From positions 5,735 to 38,446 of the forward strand of contig DKXC01000095.1 of the NCBI GenBank assembly GCA_002492045.1: 32,712 nt of DNA, given 5' to 3'. The notes under the pieces are model-generated. The model did not search any database. It was not told where the DNA came from and worked only from the letters and a program-made list of their open reading frames with translations. A program made the position numbers and the translations under genes. Of the stretch, positions 1 to 7,694 are shown one piece after another. The number at the start of each line of letters is the position of its first letter. Positions within the stretch are counted from its first letter, which is position 1. This DNA comes from Micrococcaceae bacterium UBA7136 (GTDB taxonomy: Bacteria; Actinomycetota; Actinomycetes; Actinomycetales; Micrococcaceae).

Positions 1-306
1 GTGGCTATCGCCCGGGCCCTGGCCGTATCACCCGACTACCTGCTCTTCGATGAGCCTACCAGCGCCCTGGATCCTGAGCTGGAGGCCGAAGTGATTCGGG
101 TGCTGATTGATTTGGCGCAGGAGAAGCGGTCCCTGGTGGTGGTCACCCACAATATGGCCTTTGCCCGCCGGGTAGCCGACCGGATTGTCTTCTTGGAAGG
201 CGGCTCGGTGCTCTACGACGGCGCACCAGAGGCTTTCTTTGACTCGACCAACGAGCGGATCCGGCGTTTCTTGCAGATCTTCGAGATGACCGACTACCGG
301 ATTTAG
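1..306 (+). CDS. ABC transporter ATP-binding protein, polar amino-acid type, 3' fragment
   Basis: This is the C-terminal 101 residues of an ABC ATPase; the gene enters from the left edge, so the GTG at base 1 is an internal Val codon of the 'VAIARALA' segment that follows the signature motif. Walker B and D-loop are visible as LLFDEPTSALD (residues about 14-24) and the H-loop as VVVTHNM (46-52). The short tail after the H-loop and the 'DEPTSALDPEL' wording fit the GlnQ/HisP group, which drives amino-acid uptake at the cytoplasmic face of the membrane. The permease and binding protein must lie upstream, outside the window. Family is certain; the substrate is an inference. Confidence 0.85.
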   Translation: MAIARALAVSPDYLLFDEPTSALDPELEAEVIRVLIDLAQEKRSLVVVTHNMAFARRVADRIVFLEGGSVLYDGAPEAFFDSTNERIRRFLQIFEMTDYRI

Positions 307-342
307 GGCTTCTTTTCTGGCTTCCCTCCGGTGGGAGCTTAA

Positions 343-410
343 GACTCCCCCTTGTTTCTCTCTTGACCCTTGGATTTTCTCAAGGCCTTGAGAGAAAAGA
401 AGGGGGATTC
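343..410. terminator. Bidirectional terminator between convergent genes
   Basis: A long imperfect inverted repeat (arms about 343-363 and 388-410, GACTCCCCCTT... against ...AAGGGGGATTC) encloses a smaller CCTTG/CAAGG hairpin (369-385). It lies between the + strand ABC ATPase (stop 306) and the - strand AAA gene (stop 429), with T- and A-rich arms near the base, so it can serve both transcripts. No folding was computed. Confidence 0.6.
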
Positions 411-428
411 TCGGGTAAGGAAGGCACC

Positions 429-1535
429 TTACTCTTCGAGCTCGTTAGCAACAAACTCCTGCATATAGGGCAGGACAAAAGAAAGTCTTCCGTGGCCTGT
501 TGCTGCGATAACCTCTGCTTTCAGGAGCCGACGTCGGTAAACGCTAATCTCCTGAACAGTTTTACCAAGTCGCTCAGCTATATCGGCGATTTTGCTTTCT
601 GTTTTATCTTGGGCCATGGCCCTCAAAAAATTCAGATCCCCTTGCGAAAGCGTAGACAAGGCAGGTTCATGAACCAGATAGGTCATCTTAGAACGTGCAG
701 TCTCTGCTGCTTCTTGCATTATTTCTGAATTTATCTGCCCTGACTCTCTAGCAAGTCTCCAAGCATGGTAGCCCAGGAGCTGAACCAGGTAAGGGTAGCC
801 TCGAGAGCTAGACACAGCAAGTTCTAGAGCCTCTGGCAGAATAGATTTTCCTGCTTCTTCAAAGGTTTCAGCAAGAGAAGCCCGACTGGTCTGCGGTGAA
901 AGCAAACCTAGAGAGTAACGTTCTGCTCGCCGTAAAAAGGTCAAAATATTGTCGTTGAGGAGGTCATGGATAGCATGGGGCAGACCAGCCGCAACAAACA
1001 TAATTTGACGACCCTCGCGGAAGAGGTGCTGGATGGCGGTTGCTATTTCGCGTAAGTCTTCGATGTGGTCTCGGTGGACTTCATCCAGAGTGATAAGAAG
1101 GCCAGCCCCATTTTCCTCTAGAACATCGAGGAAATTACTCAGAAGGATTCGTAGAGTAGGGGGAATAGGCTTTTCTTCTTGGATACTGCGGCTGATACTG
1201 CCTACCCCAGAGACCGTTACAGAGGTGATATGGCTTTTCGGCTTGTTTTGCTGCCAGGCTTCTAGGGCCAGCGGGAGATAAGTTTCCTTGAGCCGTTGTG
1301 CCACCCCAGGGGTCGCTGTTTCAGAAATCGTTTCCCAGCCGTGGTCACGAGCAATATTTTCGATTTCGTTGAGTAGCACGGTTTTTCCCATACCGCGCGC
1401 ACCGGTGAAGAGCATGGCCCGGCCTGGACTGCCAGGACCTTCCTGCAGGGCTTCTTTGAAGCTTGCTAGCTCCTTTGAACGGCCGAATAGCTTGGGAGGA
1501 GTAGCTCCGAAAGAGGGAGAGAATGGGTTGCTCAT
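429..1535 (-). CDS. AAA family ATPase (Orc1/Cdc6-like, AAA_16 type) with C-terminal winged helix
   Basis: This 368-residue protein has a P-loop GARGMGKT at residues 45-52 and Walker B LLITLDE at 146-152, followed by 'VHRDHIEDL'. The last 70 residues (SKIADIAERLGKTVQEISVYRRRLLK) look like a helix-turn-helix or winged helix. This architecture is typical of stand-alone bacterial ATPases related to Orc1/Cdc6 and STAND proteins; their role is mostly unknown, and DNA binding or regulation is an inference. No membrane segment is seen. The ATG at 1535 is preceded by a row of AGTATAAAAA repeats rather than a good Shine-Dalgarno sequence (only a weak CAGAG). The gene converges on the ABC ATPase gene to its left. 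Confidence 0.8.
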   Translation of the reverse strand: MSNPFSPSFGATPPKLFGRSKELASFKEALQEGPGSPGRAMLFTGARGMGKTVLLNEIENIARDHGWETISETATPGVAQRLKETYLPLALEAWQQNKPKSHITSVTVSGVGSISRSIQEEKPIPPTLRILLSNFLDVLEENGAGLLITLDEVHRDHIEDLREIATAIQHLFREGRQIMFVAAGLPHAIHDLLNDNILTFLRRAERYSLGLLSPQTSRASLAETFEEAGKSILPEALELAVSSSRGYPYLVQLLGYHAWRLARESGQINSEIMQEAAETARSKMTYLVHEPALSTLSQGDLNFLRAMAQDKTESKIADIAERLGKTVQEISVYRRRLLKAEVIAATGHGRLSFVLPYMQEFVANELEE

Positions 1536-1542
1536 ACTCTGA

Positions 1543-1580
1543 TTTTATACTTTTTTATACTTTTTATACTTTTTTATACT
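1543..1580 (-). repeat. Four near-phased AGTATAAAAA units in AAA gene promoter/leader
   Basis: On the + strand TATAC begins at 1546, 1556, 1565 and 1575 (spacing 10, 9, 10), separated by runs of five or six T. Read on the coding (-) strand this is a series of A-tracts about one helical turn apart, starting 7 bases upstream of the ATG at 1535. Each unit contains TATAAA, which could act as a -10 element. Phased A-tracts are known to bend DNA; the role here is inferred. Confidence 0.75.
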
Positions 1581-1599
1581 TCTTCCCTGAGACTGAACC

Positions 1600-2376
1600 C
1601 TAGAGACCTCCCTCCCGGTGGGCGCGGGCTGTCTCCTCATCAATAACCCGCATCTCCTGGGTCAGGGGGTCACCAGGCACCCAGGGCTGCTGGGCCTGGT
1701 CTGCCCGGCGGCGTCCCCAGGCCAGGCGAGGACGCGGAACCTTGAGCTGAACAGGCTCCGGCAGCTGCCACTTACGCCAGCGAGCCAACAGGCCCATCAC
1801 CAGGCAAGACACAATAGACAGGGCCATACCCAGCACCTGCTGATTCCAGAGCGTCACACAGAGAGCCACCTCCGCAGCCCCCACAAAGGCCACCGTCGCA
1901 TAGAGGGGACTACCACCCAGGATGGCCGGAACCCGGTTGACCATGATGTCACGCAGGGCCCCACCACCCACCGCCGTCACCACACCCAAGGCAATAGCCG
2001 GTAGCCAGTGCAAGCCCAAGGACAGGGCCTTAATGGTGCCGGTTGCCGTCCAGCAGCCCATGCCCAAAAAGTCAGCCACCAGCAGGGTTCGGTCAGCCCA
2101 GCGGGAACCAAAATCCATGAGATAGGCCAGGGCCGCCGAGAAGAGGGCAGCCACCCAGTAGTAGCTGTCAGTCAGGGCCACCGGCAGACCATTATTGAGC
2201 AGAACATCCCGGATAATGCCGCCCCCCATAGCCGTGACCACCGAAAAAATAATGAAACCAACAATATCTAGGCGGTGGGCCCGGGCAACAGCACCACCCA
2301 GCAGGCCATTAGTGACAATAGCGGCCACATCAATCAGCCGAAACCAGGTTTGCGGGTCAAAATCCAGAGGCAACAT
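1600..2376 (-). CDS. TRIC-family (UPF0126/YadS-type) trimeric intracellular cation channel protein
   Basis: This 258-residue integral membrane protein has the duplicated family signature GGGIIRD (residues 51-57) and GGGALRD (137-143), each inside a hydrophobic three-helix block, giving about seven membrane segments. Bacterial TRIC proteins form trimeric potassium-permeable channels. The length is slightly above the usual 200-220 residues because of a polar, Arg-rich C-terminal tail of about 50 residues (KWQLPEPVQLK onward). The ATG at 2376 has AGGTGAG about 8 bases upstream. It is followed downstream by the repeat region and AAA gene on the same strand. Family call is firm; ion selectivity in this organism is not known. 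Confidence 0.9.
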   Translation of the reverse strand: MLPLDFDPQTWFRLIDVAAIVTNGLLGGAVARAHRLDIVGFIIFSVVTAMGGGIIRDVLLNNGLPVALTDSYYWVAALFSAALAYLMDFGSRWADRTLLVADFLGMGCWTATGTIKALSLGLHWLPAIALGVVTAVGGGALRDIMVNRVPAILGGSPLYATVAFVGAAEVALCVTLWNQQVLGMALSIVSCLVMGLLARWRKWQLPEPVQLKVPRPRLAWGRRRADQAQQPWVPGDPLTQEMRVIDEETARAHREGGL

Positions 2377-2466
2377 GGGACTATCTCACCTGTGAGGTCT
2401 GCTTGCTGTCTGACATGACCTCTATTCTAGGCTGTCCTGTCTCTTAGGCTGGACCGGCAGCCCAGG

Positions 2467-4563
2467 CTAGCGTCCAGCCAGCACCCGGGCAATAGCCCCC
2501 AGGGCCTCCTCATTCTGCAAGGAAGAACAATCCCCCAACTCCTGCCCCTGATAGAGCTGACCCAGCAGGCGGCGAGTGATCTTCCCCGACCGGGTCTTAG
2601 GAATATCAGCCACCGCCACCACGTCCTTAGGCTTAGCAATCGGCCCGATCTCCCGGCGAACATGCTCCGTCAGCACAGCCCTCAACTCGTCGGCACTCAA
2701 GGCCCGGCCAGCCTCAGACAGGGTCACATAGGCAACCGCCTGATGCCCCGTCAAATCATCCTCCACCGGGCAGACCCCGGCCTCAACCACAGCCTCATGC
2801 GTCACCAGGGCAGACTCAATCTCAATGGTTGATAGGCGGTGACCCGAAATATTAATGACGTCATCAATCCGGCCCAGAATATAGACGCTGCCCTCCTCGT
2901 CCAGCTTGGCCCCGTCCCCAGCCAAGAACCAACCGCGCTCGCCATAGTGCCGCCAGTAAGAATCCAGGTAACGGGCGGGGTTACCCCAGACCGTCCGGGC
3001 CATGGAGGGCCCAATCTTATCGACCACAATAAAGCCCTGGACGCCCGGGGCAACCGGTTGGCCGGCCTCGTCCACCACCCGCACAGAAACCCCCGGGATA
3101 GGACGGTTAGCGCAACCAGGCTTAGGGGTGGTGTGGGGCGTACCCTCGGGGAAGGTTCCCGCCGGGGCGAACTGGGCGTCATGGGGCCGGGGCGAACAGA
3201 CCGCAGAACCGGTCTCAGACTGCCACCAGGTGTCAATGAAGGAAGCAGAACCGCCGCCCACATGGGTTCGTAGCCAGCGCCAGGCCTCAGGGTTAATAGA
3301 CTCACCCACAGACCCCAGTAGCCGCACCGAAGACAGGTCAAACTTGCCCGGCTCAGGCCCCTGAGGGAAGGCCCCCATGAGGGAACGAATCAGGGTGGGA
3401 GCCGTGTAATAGTTGGTCACCCCGTAGCGTTCAATAATCTCAAAATGCCGTTCAAAACTGGGCGTATTGGGGGTACCCTCATAAATAACCTGGCTGACCC
3501 CGTTGAGCAGGGGCCCATAAATCTCATAGGTGTGGGCCGTCACCCAGGCCAAATCTGCTGTACACCAGTGGACGGTTCCCTCCACCTTGGCCAGGTCGTT
3601 GACACTAGCCAGCTCGTCCACCCGCCGGGCGCCGGTCTCGTCCTCAAACTCGGGCAGCAGGTCAAAGAGGAGGGCATGGGTGTAGGCCGTCTGGGTCAGG
3701 TAGCCGGCCGAGGTATGAACCAGGCCCTTAGGCTTACCGGTGGTGCCCGAGGTGTAAATAATGAAGAGGGGAGTCTCAGCTTCAAAAAGCTGGTAGTCGT
3801 GGCTTTCAGGCAGGCCCTCAATCAGGTCCTGGTACCAGATGTCTCGACCCTGAGTCCAGGGAACAGCCGCCCGCTCCTGGGCGCTAGTAGAGGTCCGATC
3901 AACCACAATGACGTGCTCAATCTGGTTCTCCCCCGAGCAGGCCTCATCAGCGATCGCCTTGACCGGCACGACCTTGCCCCGGCGGTTCTGCCCGTCGGTG
4001 GTCACCAGCACCTTAGCCCCGGTGTCTTCCACCCGGAAGCGCAGGGCCTCAGCCGAAAAACCACCAAAAACCAGGGAATGGATAGCCCCGATTCGGGCGC
4101 AGGCCAGGGTAAAAATAATGGTCTCAGGAATGACTGGCAGGTAAATAACTACCCGGTCGCCCTTGGTTACTCCCAGCTTTTCTAGGCCGTGGGCAGCCTG
4201 GGCCACCCGCCTGAGCAGCTGGGCGTAGGTGATGGTCTGCCGGTCGCCGGGTTCACCCTCAAAATAGAGGGCCACCTTATCGCCGCGTCCGGCCTCCACA
4301 TGGCGGTCTAGGCAGTTGTAGGCCACGTTGAGGGTGCCGTCCTCAAACCATTTAATTTCGGGGACGGTGAAGTTCTCGATGCCCTGCTCGTCCGTCCCCA
4401 GGCTCTGGGGCTTGGAGAAGCTGTGGGCCTTCCGGTCGCTGAAGGGACGGCCCCAGGTCAGGCGGTCTCGGGCCTGCCGGGCCCAGAAGTCGATGCGGGC
4501 CTGATCCGAAATCAGGGCCGGGTTGGGGGTGGGGGTAGCCGGGTTGGTGTAGGTGAAGGTCAC
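2467..4563 (-). CDS. acsA: Acetyl-CoA synthetase (AMP-forming acetate-CoA ligase)
   Basis: The enzyme activates acetate with ATP to acetyl-AMP and then forms acetyl-CoA. The chosen GTG start gives 698 residues: GTG at 4561-4563 has GGGAG six bases upstream, whereas the longer in-frame TTG at 4662 has no ribosome binding site. Motifs include the adenylate-forming loop YTSGTTGKPKG (about residues 270-280), DTWWQSETG in the middle of the protein, the hinge region GRIDDVINISGHRLS, and PKTRSGKI near the C-terminus. The Lys of that last motif (about residue 661) is the residue acetylated by Pat-type enzymes in the family. The protein is about 50 residues longer than E. coli Acs, partly in an extended N-terminus. 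It is divergent from the SAM riboswitch-led monooxygenase. Confidence 0.95.
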   Translation of the reverse strand: MTFTYTNPATPTPNPALISDQARIDFWARQARDRLTWGRPFSDRKAHSFSKPQSLGTDEQGIENFTVPEIKWFEDGTLNVAYNCLDRHVEAGRGDKVALYFEGEPGDRQTITYAQLLRRVAQAAHGLEKLGVTKGDRVVIYLPVIPETIIFTLACARIGAIHSLVFGGFSAEALRFRVEDTGAKVLVTTDGQNRRGKVVPVKAIADEACSGENQIEHVIVVDRTSTSAQERAAVPWTQGRDIWYQDLIEGLPESHDYQLFEAETPLFIIYTSGTTGKPKGLVHTSAGYLTQTAYTHALLFDLLPEFEDETGARRVDELASVNDLAKVEGTVHWCTADLAWVTAHTYEIYGPLLNGVSQVIYEGTPNTPSFERHFEIIERYGVTNYYTAPTLIRSLMGAFPQGPEPGKFDLSSVRLLGSVGESINPEAWRWLRTHVGGGSASFIDTWWQSETGSAVCSPRPHDAQFAPAGTFPEGTPHTTPKPGCANRPIPGVSVRVVDEAGQPVAPGVQGFIVVDKIGPSMARTVWGNPARYLDSYWRHYGERGWFLAGDGAKLDEEGSVYILGRIDDVINISGHRLSTIEIESALVTHEAVVEAGVCPVEDDLTGHQAVAYVTLSEAGRALSADELRAVLTEHVRREIGPIAKPKDVVAVADIPKTRSGKITRRLLGQLYQGQELGDCSSLQNEEALGAIARVLAGR

Positions 4564-4830
4564 GGGGTGCTCCCATCGTTCGCTGGCTGTAGCACCGGCG
4601 CCGAGGCGTGGTTGCTGCGATAGTCGTCGAGCCAGGTCTCTCGTATCGCTCCTGATGGACAAATCTTTACCCAGGTTAGGGGCTGAATCCGGTTTTCTGC
4701 TAAAGCGTGACCCTTTTTAACGTTTATGACGCTTCATGACGGCCCAGCCGGCGACACAGAGCGCAACAAACTTCATAAAGTGACTTTTTCGCCCCCAAGC
4801 TAGGTCTGCTAGCCGTCCCCTGCCTAGACT

Positions 4831-4990
4831 GTTAGCAAGATCAAGAGTCCCAGCGTCAAGCTCTGGCTAGCTGGGCGGCAACCCTCTCCCGTAGCAGGGT
4901 GCCCCAGATGAGGATCTGGCAGTAAATGCAAGTACGGCGCAACCAGGCGCCACCTCCGCGAGTGACGGCGCTTCCCGCAGGACGCCGACC
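4831..4990 (+). promoter_or_regulatory. SAM-IV type S-adenosylmethionine riboswitch
   Basis: The leader contains the S-box-superfamily core in order: ATCAAGAG (4840-4847), CCCAGC pairing with GCTGGG (4849-4854/4870-4875), then GCGGCAACC (4875-4883), ACCCT/AGGGT (4881-4885/4896-4900) with GGTGCC, then CCAGATGAGGATC. The sequence GCGTCAAGC in the P2 loop region and the order of elements match what I recall of the actinobacterial SAM-IV class. The P2 loop TCTGG (4862-4866) can pair with CCAGA (4904-4908), the position of the SAM-IV pseudoknot. A possible P1 is GCAAGATC (4835-4842) with GATCTGGC (4913-4920). It should repress the downstream monooxygenase when SAM is plentiful. The class call rests on memory of the consensus, and the 3' boundary is approximate. 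Confidence 0.8.
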
Positions 4991-5002
4991 GCACGGGCGT
5001 GG

Positions 5003-5025
5003 AGGGCCACACTAGAAAGGGCCCT
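5003..5025 (+). promoter_or_regulatory. Hairpin over the Shine-Dalgarno site of the monooxygenase
   Basis: AGGGCC (5003-5008) can pair with GGCCCT (5020-5025). The loop carries AGAAAGG (5014-5020), the ribosome binding site placed 8 bases before the ATG at 5029. A stem here would hide the site, so the SAM-IV riboswitch just upstream could act on translation. This is an inference from pairing only. Confidence 0.45.
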
Positions 5026-5028
5026 AAA

Positions 5029-6486
5029 ATGGCAGAGAAGAAGCGGATCGTTGTTAACGCCTTCGACATGACCACCACCAGCCACCAGAGCTTCGGCCTC
5101 TGGCGGCACCCCCGCAACCGGGCAGACCAATACAACACCATCAAATACTGGACCGACCTGGCCAAGGTCTGCGAAAAGGGCCTCTTTGACGCGGTCTTTA
5201 TCGCCGACGTAGTGGGCGTCTACGACGTCTACAAGGACTCGGTTGCCCCCGTCCTCAAGGACGGTGCCCAGGTGCCGGTGGGTGACCCCTTCCTGCAGAT
5301 TTCAGCTATGGCTGCCGTGACTGAGCACCTGGGCTTTGGTGTGACCGCAGCCGTCACCTACAACCAGCCCTACACCCTGGCCCGCTCCTACTCCACCCTG
5401 GACCACCTGACCGGGGGCCGGGTGGGCTTCAACGTGGTGACCTCCTACCTGCAGTCGGCGGCTGAAAACCAGGGCCTGCCCGCCCAGATTGACCACGATG
5501 AGCGCTATGAGATCGCAGAAGAGTTCCTGGACGTCTGCTACAAGCTCTGGGAGGGTTCCTGGGAGGACGGCTCGGTACCCCGCGACCGTGAAAAGGGTAT
5601 CTTCGCTGACCCCTCCAAGGTTCACCCCATCCTGCACAAGGGCAAGTACTTCCAGGTGCCCGGCATTGCCCTGACTGAGCCATCACCCCAGCGCACCCCC
5701 GTCATTTTCCAGGCTGGGGCCTCATCCCGCGGGCAGGCTTTTTCGGGTCAGCATGCTGAGGCTATCTTCATTACGGCCCTGCGCCCCAAGCTGACCCGGG
5801 TTCTGACCGACCGTATCCGCAACGAGGCTGAGAAGGCCGGACGCAAGCGGGATGACGTCAAGATCCTGGCCATGCTCTCGGTGGTGGTTGACGAGACCGA
5901 CGAGAAGGCCCAGGCCAAGTACGCCGACTACCTCAAGTACCAGAACCTGGAGGCCTCCCAGGGCATCATCGGCGGCTGGAGCGGCCTGGACCTAGACCAG
6001 TTCGAGGAAGACGAAGCCCTCAAGTATGTTGAAACTGCTGCTATTCAGTCCTTCCTGACCCCCTTCACCCTGCAGGACCAGGAGAAGGAATGGACCCGCC
6101 ACGATATTGCCGAGCACTGCGCTACCGGTGGCATGGGGGCGGTGCTGGTTGGCTCACCCCAGACGGTGGCTGACGAGCTAGAAAAGTGGATTGACGAGGG
6201 CGGCCTGGACGGTATCAACCTGGCCTACCATGTTTCTCCTGGCTCCTTTGAGGACTTTGTGGAGTTCGTGGTTCCTGAGCTACAGAAGCGGGGCCGCTAC
6301 CGCACCGCCTATGAGGGTTCTACCCTGCGTGAGAGTCTCTTTGGTGAGGGACGCAAGTACGTGGACGAACGTCACCCGGCGGCCAAGTACCGGGGGGCCT
6401 ATGCGGGTAAGCCTTCTGCTGCTGACACCCCGGCTAGGGACTTCCTCAAGCTGGCCCTGGAGCAGGCTGGGGTGGAAGCCTCCTAG
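5029..6486 (+). CDS. FMN-dependent monooxygenase of the NtaA/SnaA/DmoA (luciferase-like) family
   Basis: This 485-residue protein starts AEKKRIVVNAFDM and contains family features seen throughout: 'GLFDAVFIAD' near residue 55, 'GFGVTAAVTYNQPYTLAR' near 105, 'LTGGRVGFNVVTS' near 135, and 'VIFQAGASSRGQAFS' near 235. These enzymes use reduced FMN from a partner reductase to cleave C-S or C-N bonds in compounds such as dimethyl sulfide, sulfonates or nitrilotriacetate. The SAM-IV riboswitch in its leader argues for a sulfur-scavenging substrate. ATG at 5029 is chosen over the upstream GTG (4999) because AGAAAGG lies 8 bases before it. No flavin reductase gene is in the window. The gene is single and ends in a 71-bp palindromic repeat. 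The substrate cannot be named. Confidence 0.9.
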   Translation: MAEKKRIVVNAFDMTTTSHQSFGLWRHPRNRADQYNTIKYWTDLAKVCEKGLFDAVFIADVVGVYDVYKDSVAPVLKDGAQVPVGDPFLQISAMAAVTEHLGFGVTAAVTYNQPYTLARSYSTLDHLTGGRVGFNVVTSYLQSAAENQGLPAQIDHDERYEIAEEFLDVCYKLWEGSWEDGSVPRDREKGIFADPSKVHPILHKGKYFQVPGIALTEPSPQRTPVIFQAGASSRGQAFSGQHAEAIFITALRPKLTRVLTDRIRNEAEKAGRKRDDVKILAMLSVVVDETDEKAQAKYADYLKYQNLEASQGIIGGWSGLDLDQFEEDEALKYVETAAIQSFLTPFTLQDQEKEWTRHDIAEHCATGGMGAVLVGSPQTVADELEKWIDEGGLDGINLAYHVSPGSFEDFVEFVVPELQKRGRYRTAYEGSTLRESLFGEGRKYVDERHPAAKYRGAYAGKPSAADTPARDFLKLALEQAGVEAS

Positions 6487-6501
6487 GGGCTAGGGCCTTT
6501 C

Positions 6502-6572
6502 GCTGAGACCTCCTCAAACTTGCAAAACCTCTGGAGCCTCTGGAGGTTTTGCAAGTTTGGGGAGGTTTTACT
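6502..6572. repeat. 71-bp palindromic repeat, copy 1
   Basis: A near-perfect hairpin: a CCTCCTCAAACTTGCAAAAC arm pairs with GTTTTGCAAGTTTGGGGAGG through a roughly 23-bp stem with one G.T wobble, around an 11-base loop. The 71 bases from GCTGAGACC to TTTTACT are identical to 7613-7683. On the + strand it is followed by TTTT, so it may also end transcription of the monooxygenase (stop 6486). It lies 10 bases beyond the stop of the AbiEi/DUF559 pseudogene. Confidence 0.95.
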
Positions 6573-6582
6573 CTAGAGCGAG

Positions 6583-7482
6583 CTAGCGGACGCCAGCCTG
6601 CACGAGCAGAGACTGCAGGTTCTCAGGGAAACGGGTCAGGTCATCCCACATGACTCGCAGCACCCGGTAGCCTAACCGCTCTAAATCTCGCTGGCGCAGT
6701 TTCTCCCGGCGTACCACCTGGGCAGGATCCCCAAAGCGACCGTCATACTTAATGCTGCCGTCCACTTCTAGGATGACCTTGAACTCTTCCCACAAGAAAT
6801 CAACCCGATAGACCCTGTGGCCAACTCTGACCTGGCCCTGTTCCTGAGGCGGGCTAAACCCCCAAGAAGCAATCCGGTAGCGGGCAATAGTCTCCGCCGG
6901 CGACTCCGCTAGACCACTCATCAGCTCAGCCACCTGCCTGGCTCTCTGGCGGCCTTGGCCAGAGTAGTCTTGTAGGGCTATTTCTACCTGCTGGGCGCTG
7001 AAAGACCTCTGGTGAAGGAAGAAATCCATGATGCAGAGAGCTTCAAGAAGCGGCAGAGAAGAAGCACAGTCCAGGGCCGTTTGCAGAGGTGAAGTCAGCC
7101 TAGCACCCCGGTAAAAAAGAGCCTGCTGACAGACCTGCTCACGTCCGGAAGATACCCTAACGCCGGTACGGGAGCGAGCCTTCTTTCAGGGGTGGCTGAC
7201 CCAGATTTTCTCAGGTTGTTGTAGCAGGGGCGCTCCCCACCAGAGGGCCGCTGAGCTATGGCTCAGGACGCAGTTGGGGAAGTTAAGTAGAAAACCGGCG
7301 TGTAGAGCTAGAAAGCGGGTGTTGTGGTTCCAGCCTTGCCAGATGTGGGCGTCTACGTAGGTGTTGCGGGCTATCCGTCTGAGCCGGCCACGGGAGCAGA
7401 GTCGGCTGATAGTTGAGGGGCTGAGCCCTTGTTCTGTGAATAACTGGGCAGAGGTCTTGACCTGGGCAAAGAGTTCTTCCAT
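6583..7482 (-). pseudogene. AbiEi-like/DUF559 (Vsr-like endonuclease domain) gene split by one in-frame TGA
   Basis: The reading frame runs without shift from ATG at 7482 to the stop at 6583, interrupted only by TGA at 7186-7188. The N-terminal part resembles the winged-helix AbiEi antitoxin domain (STISRLCSRGRLRRIARNTYVD). The C-terminal part is DUF559, a Vsr-like PD-(D/E)XK nuclease fold (YRVDFLWEEFKVILEVDG). The translated gap around the stop aligns without indels to the intact paralogue at 24275-25177 (for example GARLTSP against GARVTSP), so this is a single nonsense change. A separate downstream protein could start at ATG 7029 and keep the whole nuclease domain (148 residues). The gene has no clear Shine-Dalgarno site. 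It is bracketed by identical 71-bp palindromes. Confidence 0.85.
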
Positions 7483-7530
7483 GGGGTCAGTCTGGCCCTA
7501 GCACCGGCTGTTGGTAAAGACTACTGGGGG

Positions 7531-7540
7531 CTGTGGATAA
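7531..7540 (-). promoter_or_regulatory. TTATCCACAG motif upstream of the AbiEi/DUF559 pseudogene
   Basis: TTATCCACAG (- strand) ends 48 bases before the ATG at 7482. The same decamer occurs at exactly the same distance before the intact paralogue (25226-25235). It contains a consensus DnaA box (TTATCCACA), but the shared spacing suggests a promoter or operator element conserved with the gene. Confidence 0.55.
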
Positions 7541-7554
7541 GGCTAAGCCCGTCA

Positions 7555-7592
7555 GGACGCCTGTCTTTGGGCTTTTTGACCGGCAGGCGTCC
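7555..7592. other. Hairpin between cls and the pseudogene
   Basis: GGACGCCTG (7555-7563) and CAGGCGTCC (7584-7592) form a perfect 9-bp stem around a 20-base loop that contains CTTTTTGACCGG. There is no T-run directly after either arm, so a terminator role is uncertain. Confidence 0.5.
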
Positions 7593-7612
7593 AGGTTTCT
7601 TGGTCTGGTGCT

Positions 7613-7683
7613 GCTGAGACCTCCTCAAACTTGCAAAACCTCTGGAGCCTCTGGAGGTTTTGCAAGTTTGGGGAGGTTTTACT
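7613..7683. repeat. 71-bp palindromic repeat, copy 2
   Basis: Identical over 71 bases and in the same orientation as 6502-6572; identity stops abruptly on both sides. It begins 11 bases beyond the cls stop codon and 130 bases before the ATG of the pseudogene. It may act as a 3' stem-loop for cls. Confidence 0.95.
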
Positions 7684-7694
7684 GGGGGAGGGGC

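Noticed and set aside
4564..4662. Longer acetyl-CoA synthetase from TTG 4662
   Set aside because: No ribosome binding site before TTG, while GTG 4563 has GGGAG at proper spacing and begins near the family's usual N-terminus.
7531..7540. DnaA-box-like motif as a replication origin
   Set aside because: Only one box at each of two sites, no AT-rich unwinding region and no dnaA or dnaN genes nearby; the fixed distance to ATG points to gene regulation.
7584..7592. GACCGGCAGG near the hairpin as a fourth copy of the 60-bp palindrome
   Set aside because: Only about ten bases match, and the TTTGCA/TGCAAA arms are missing.
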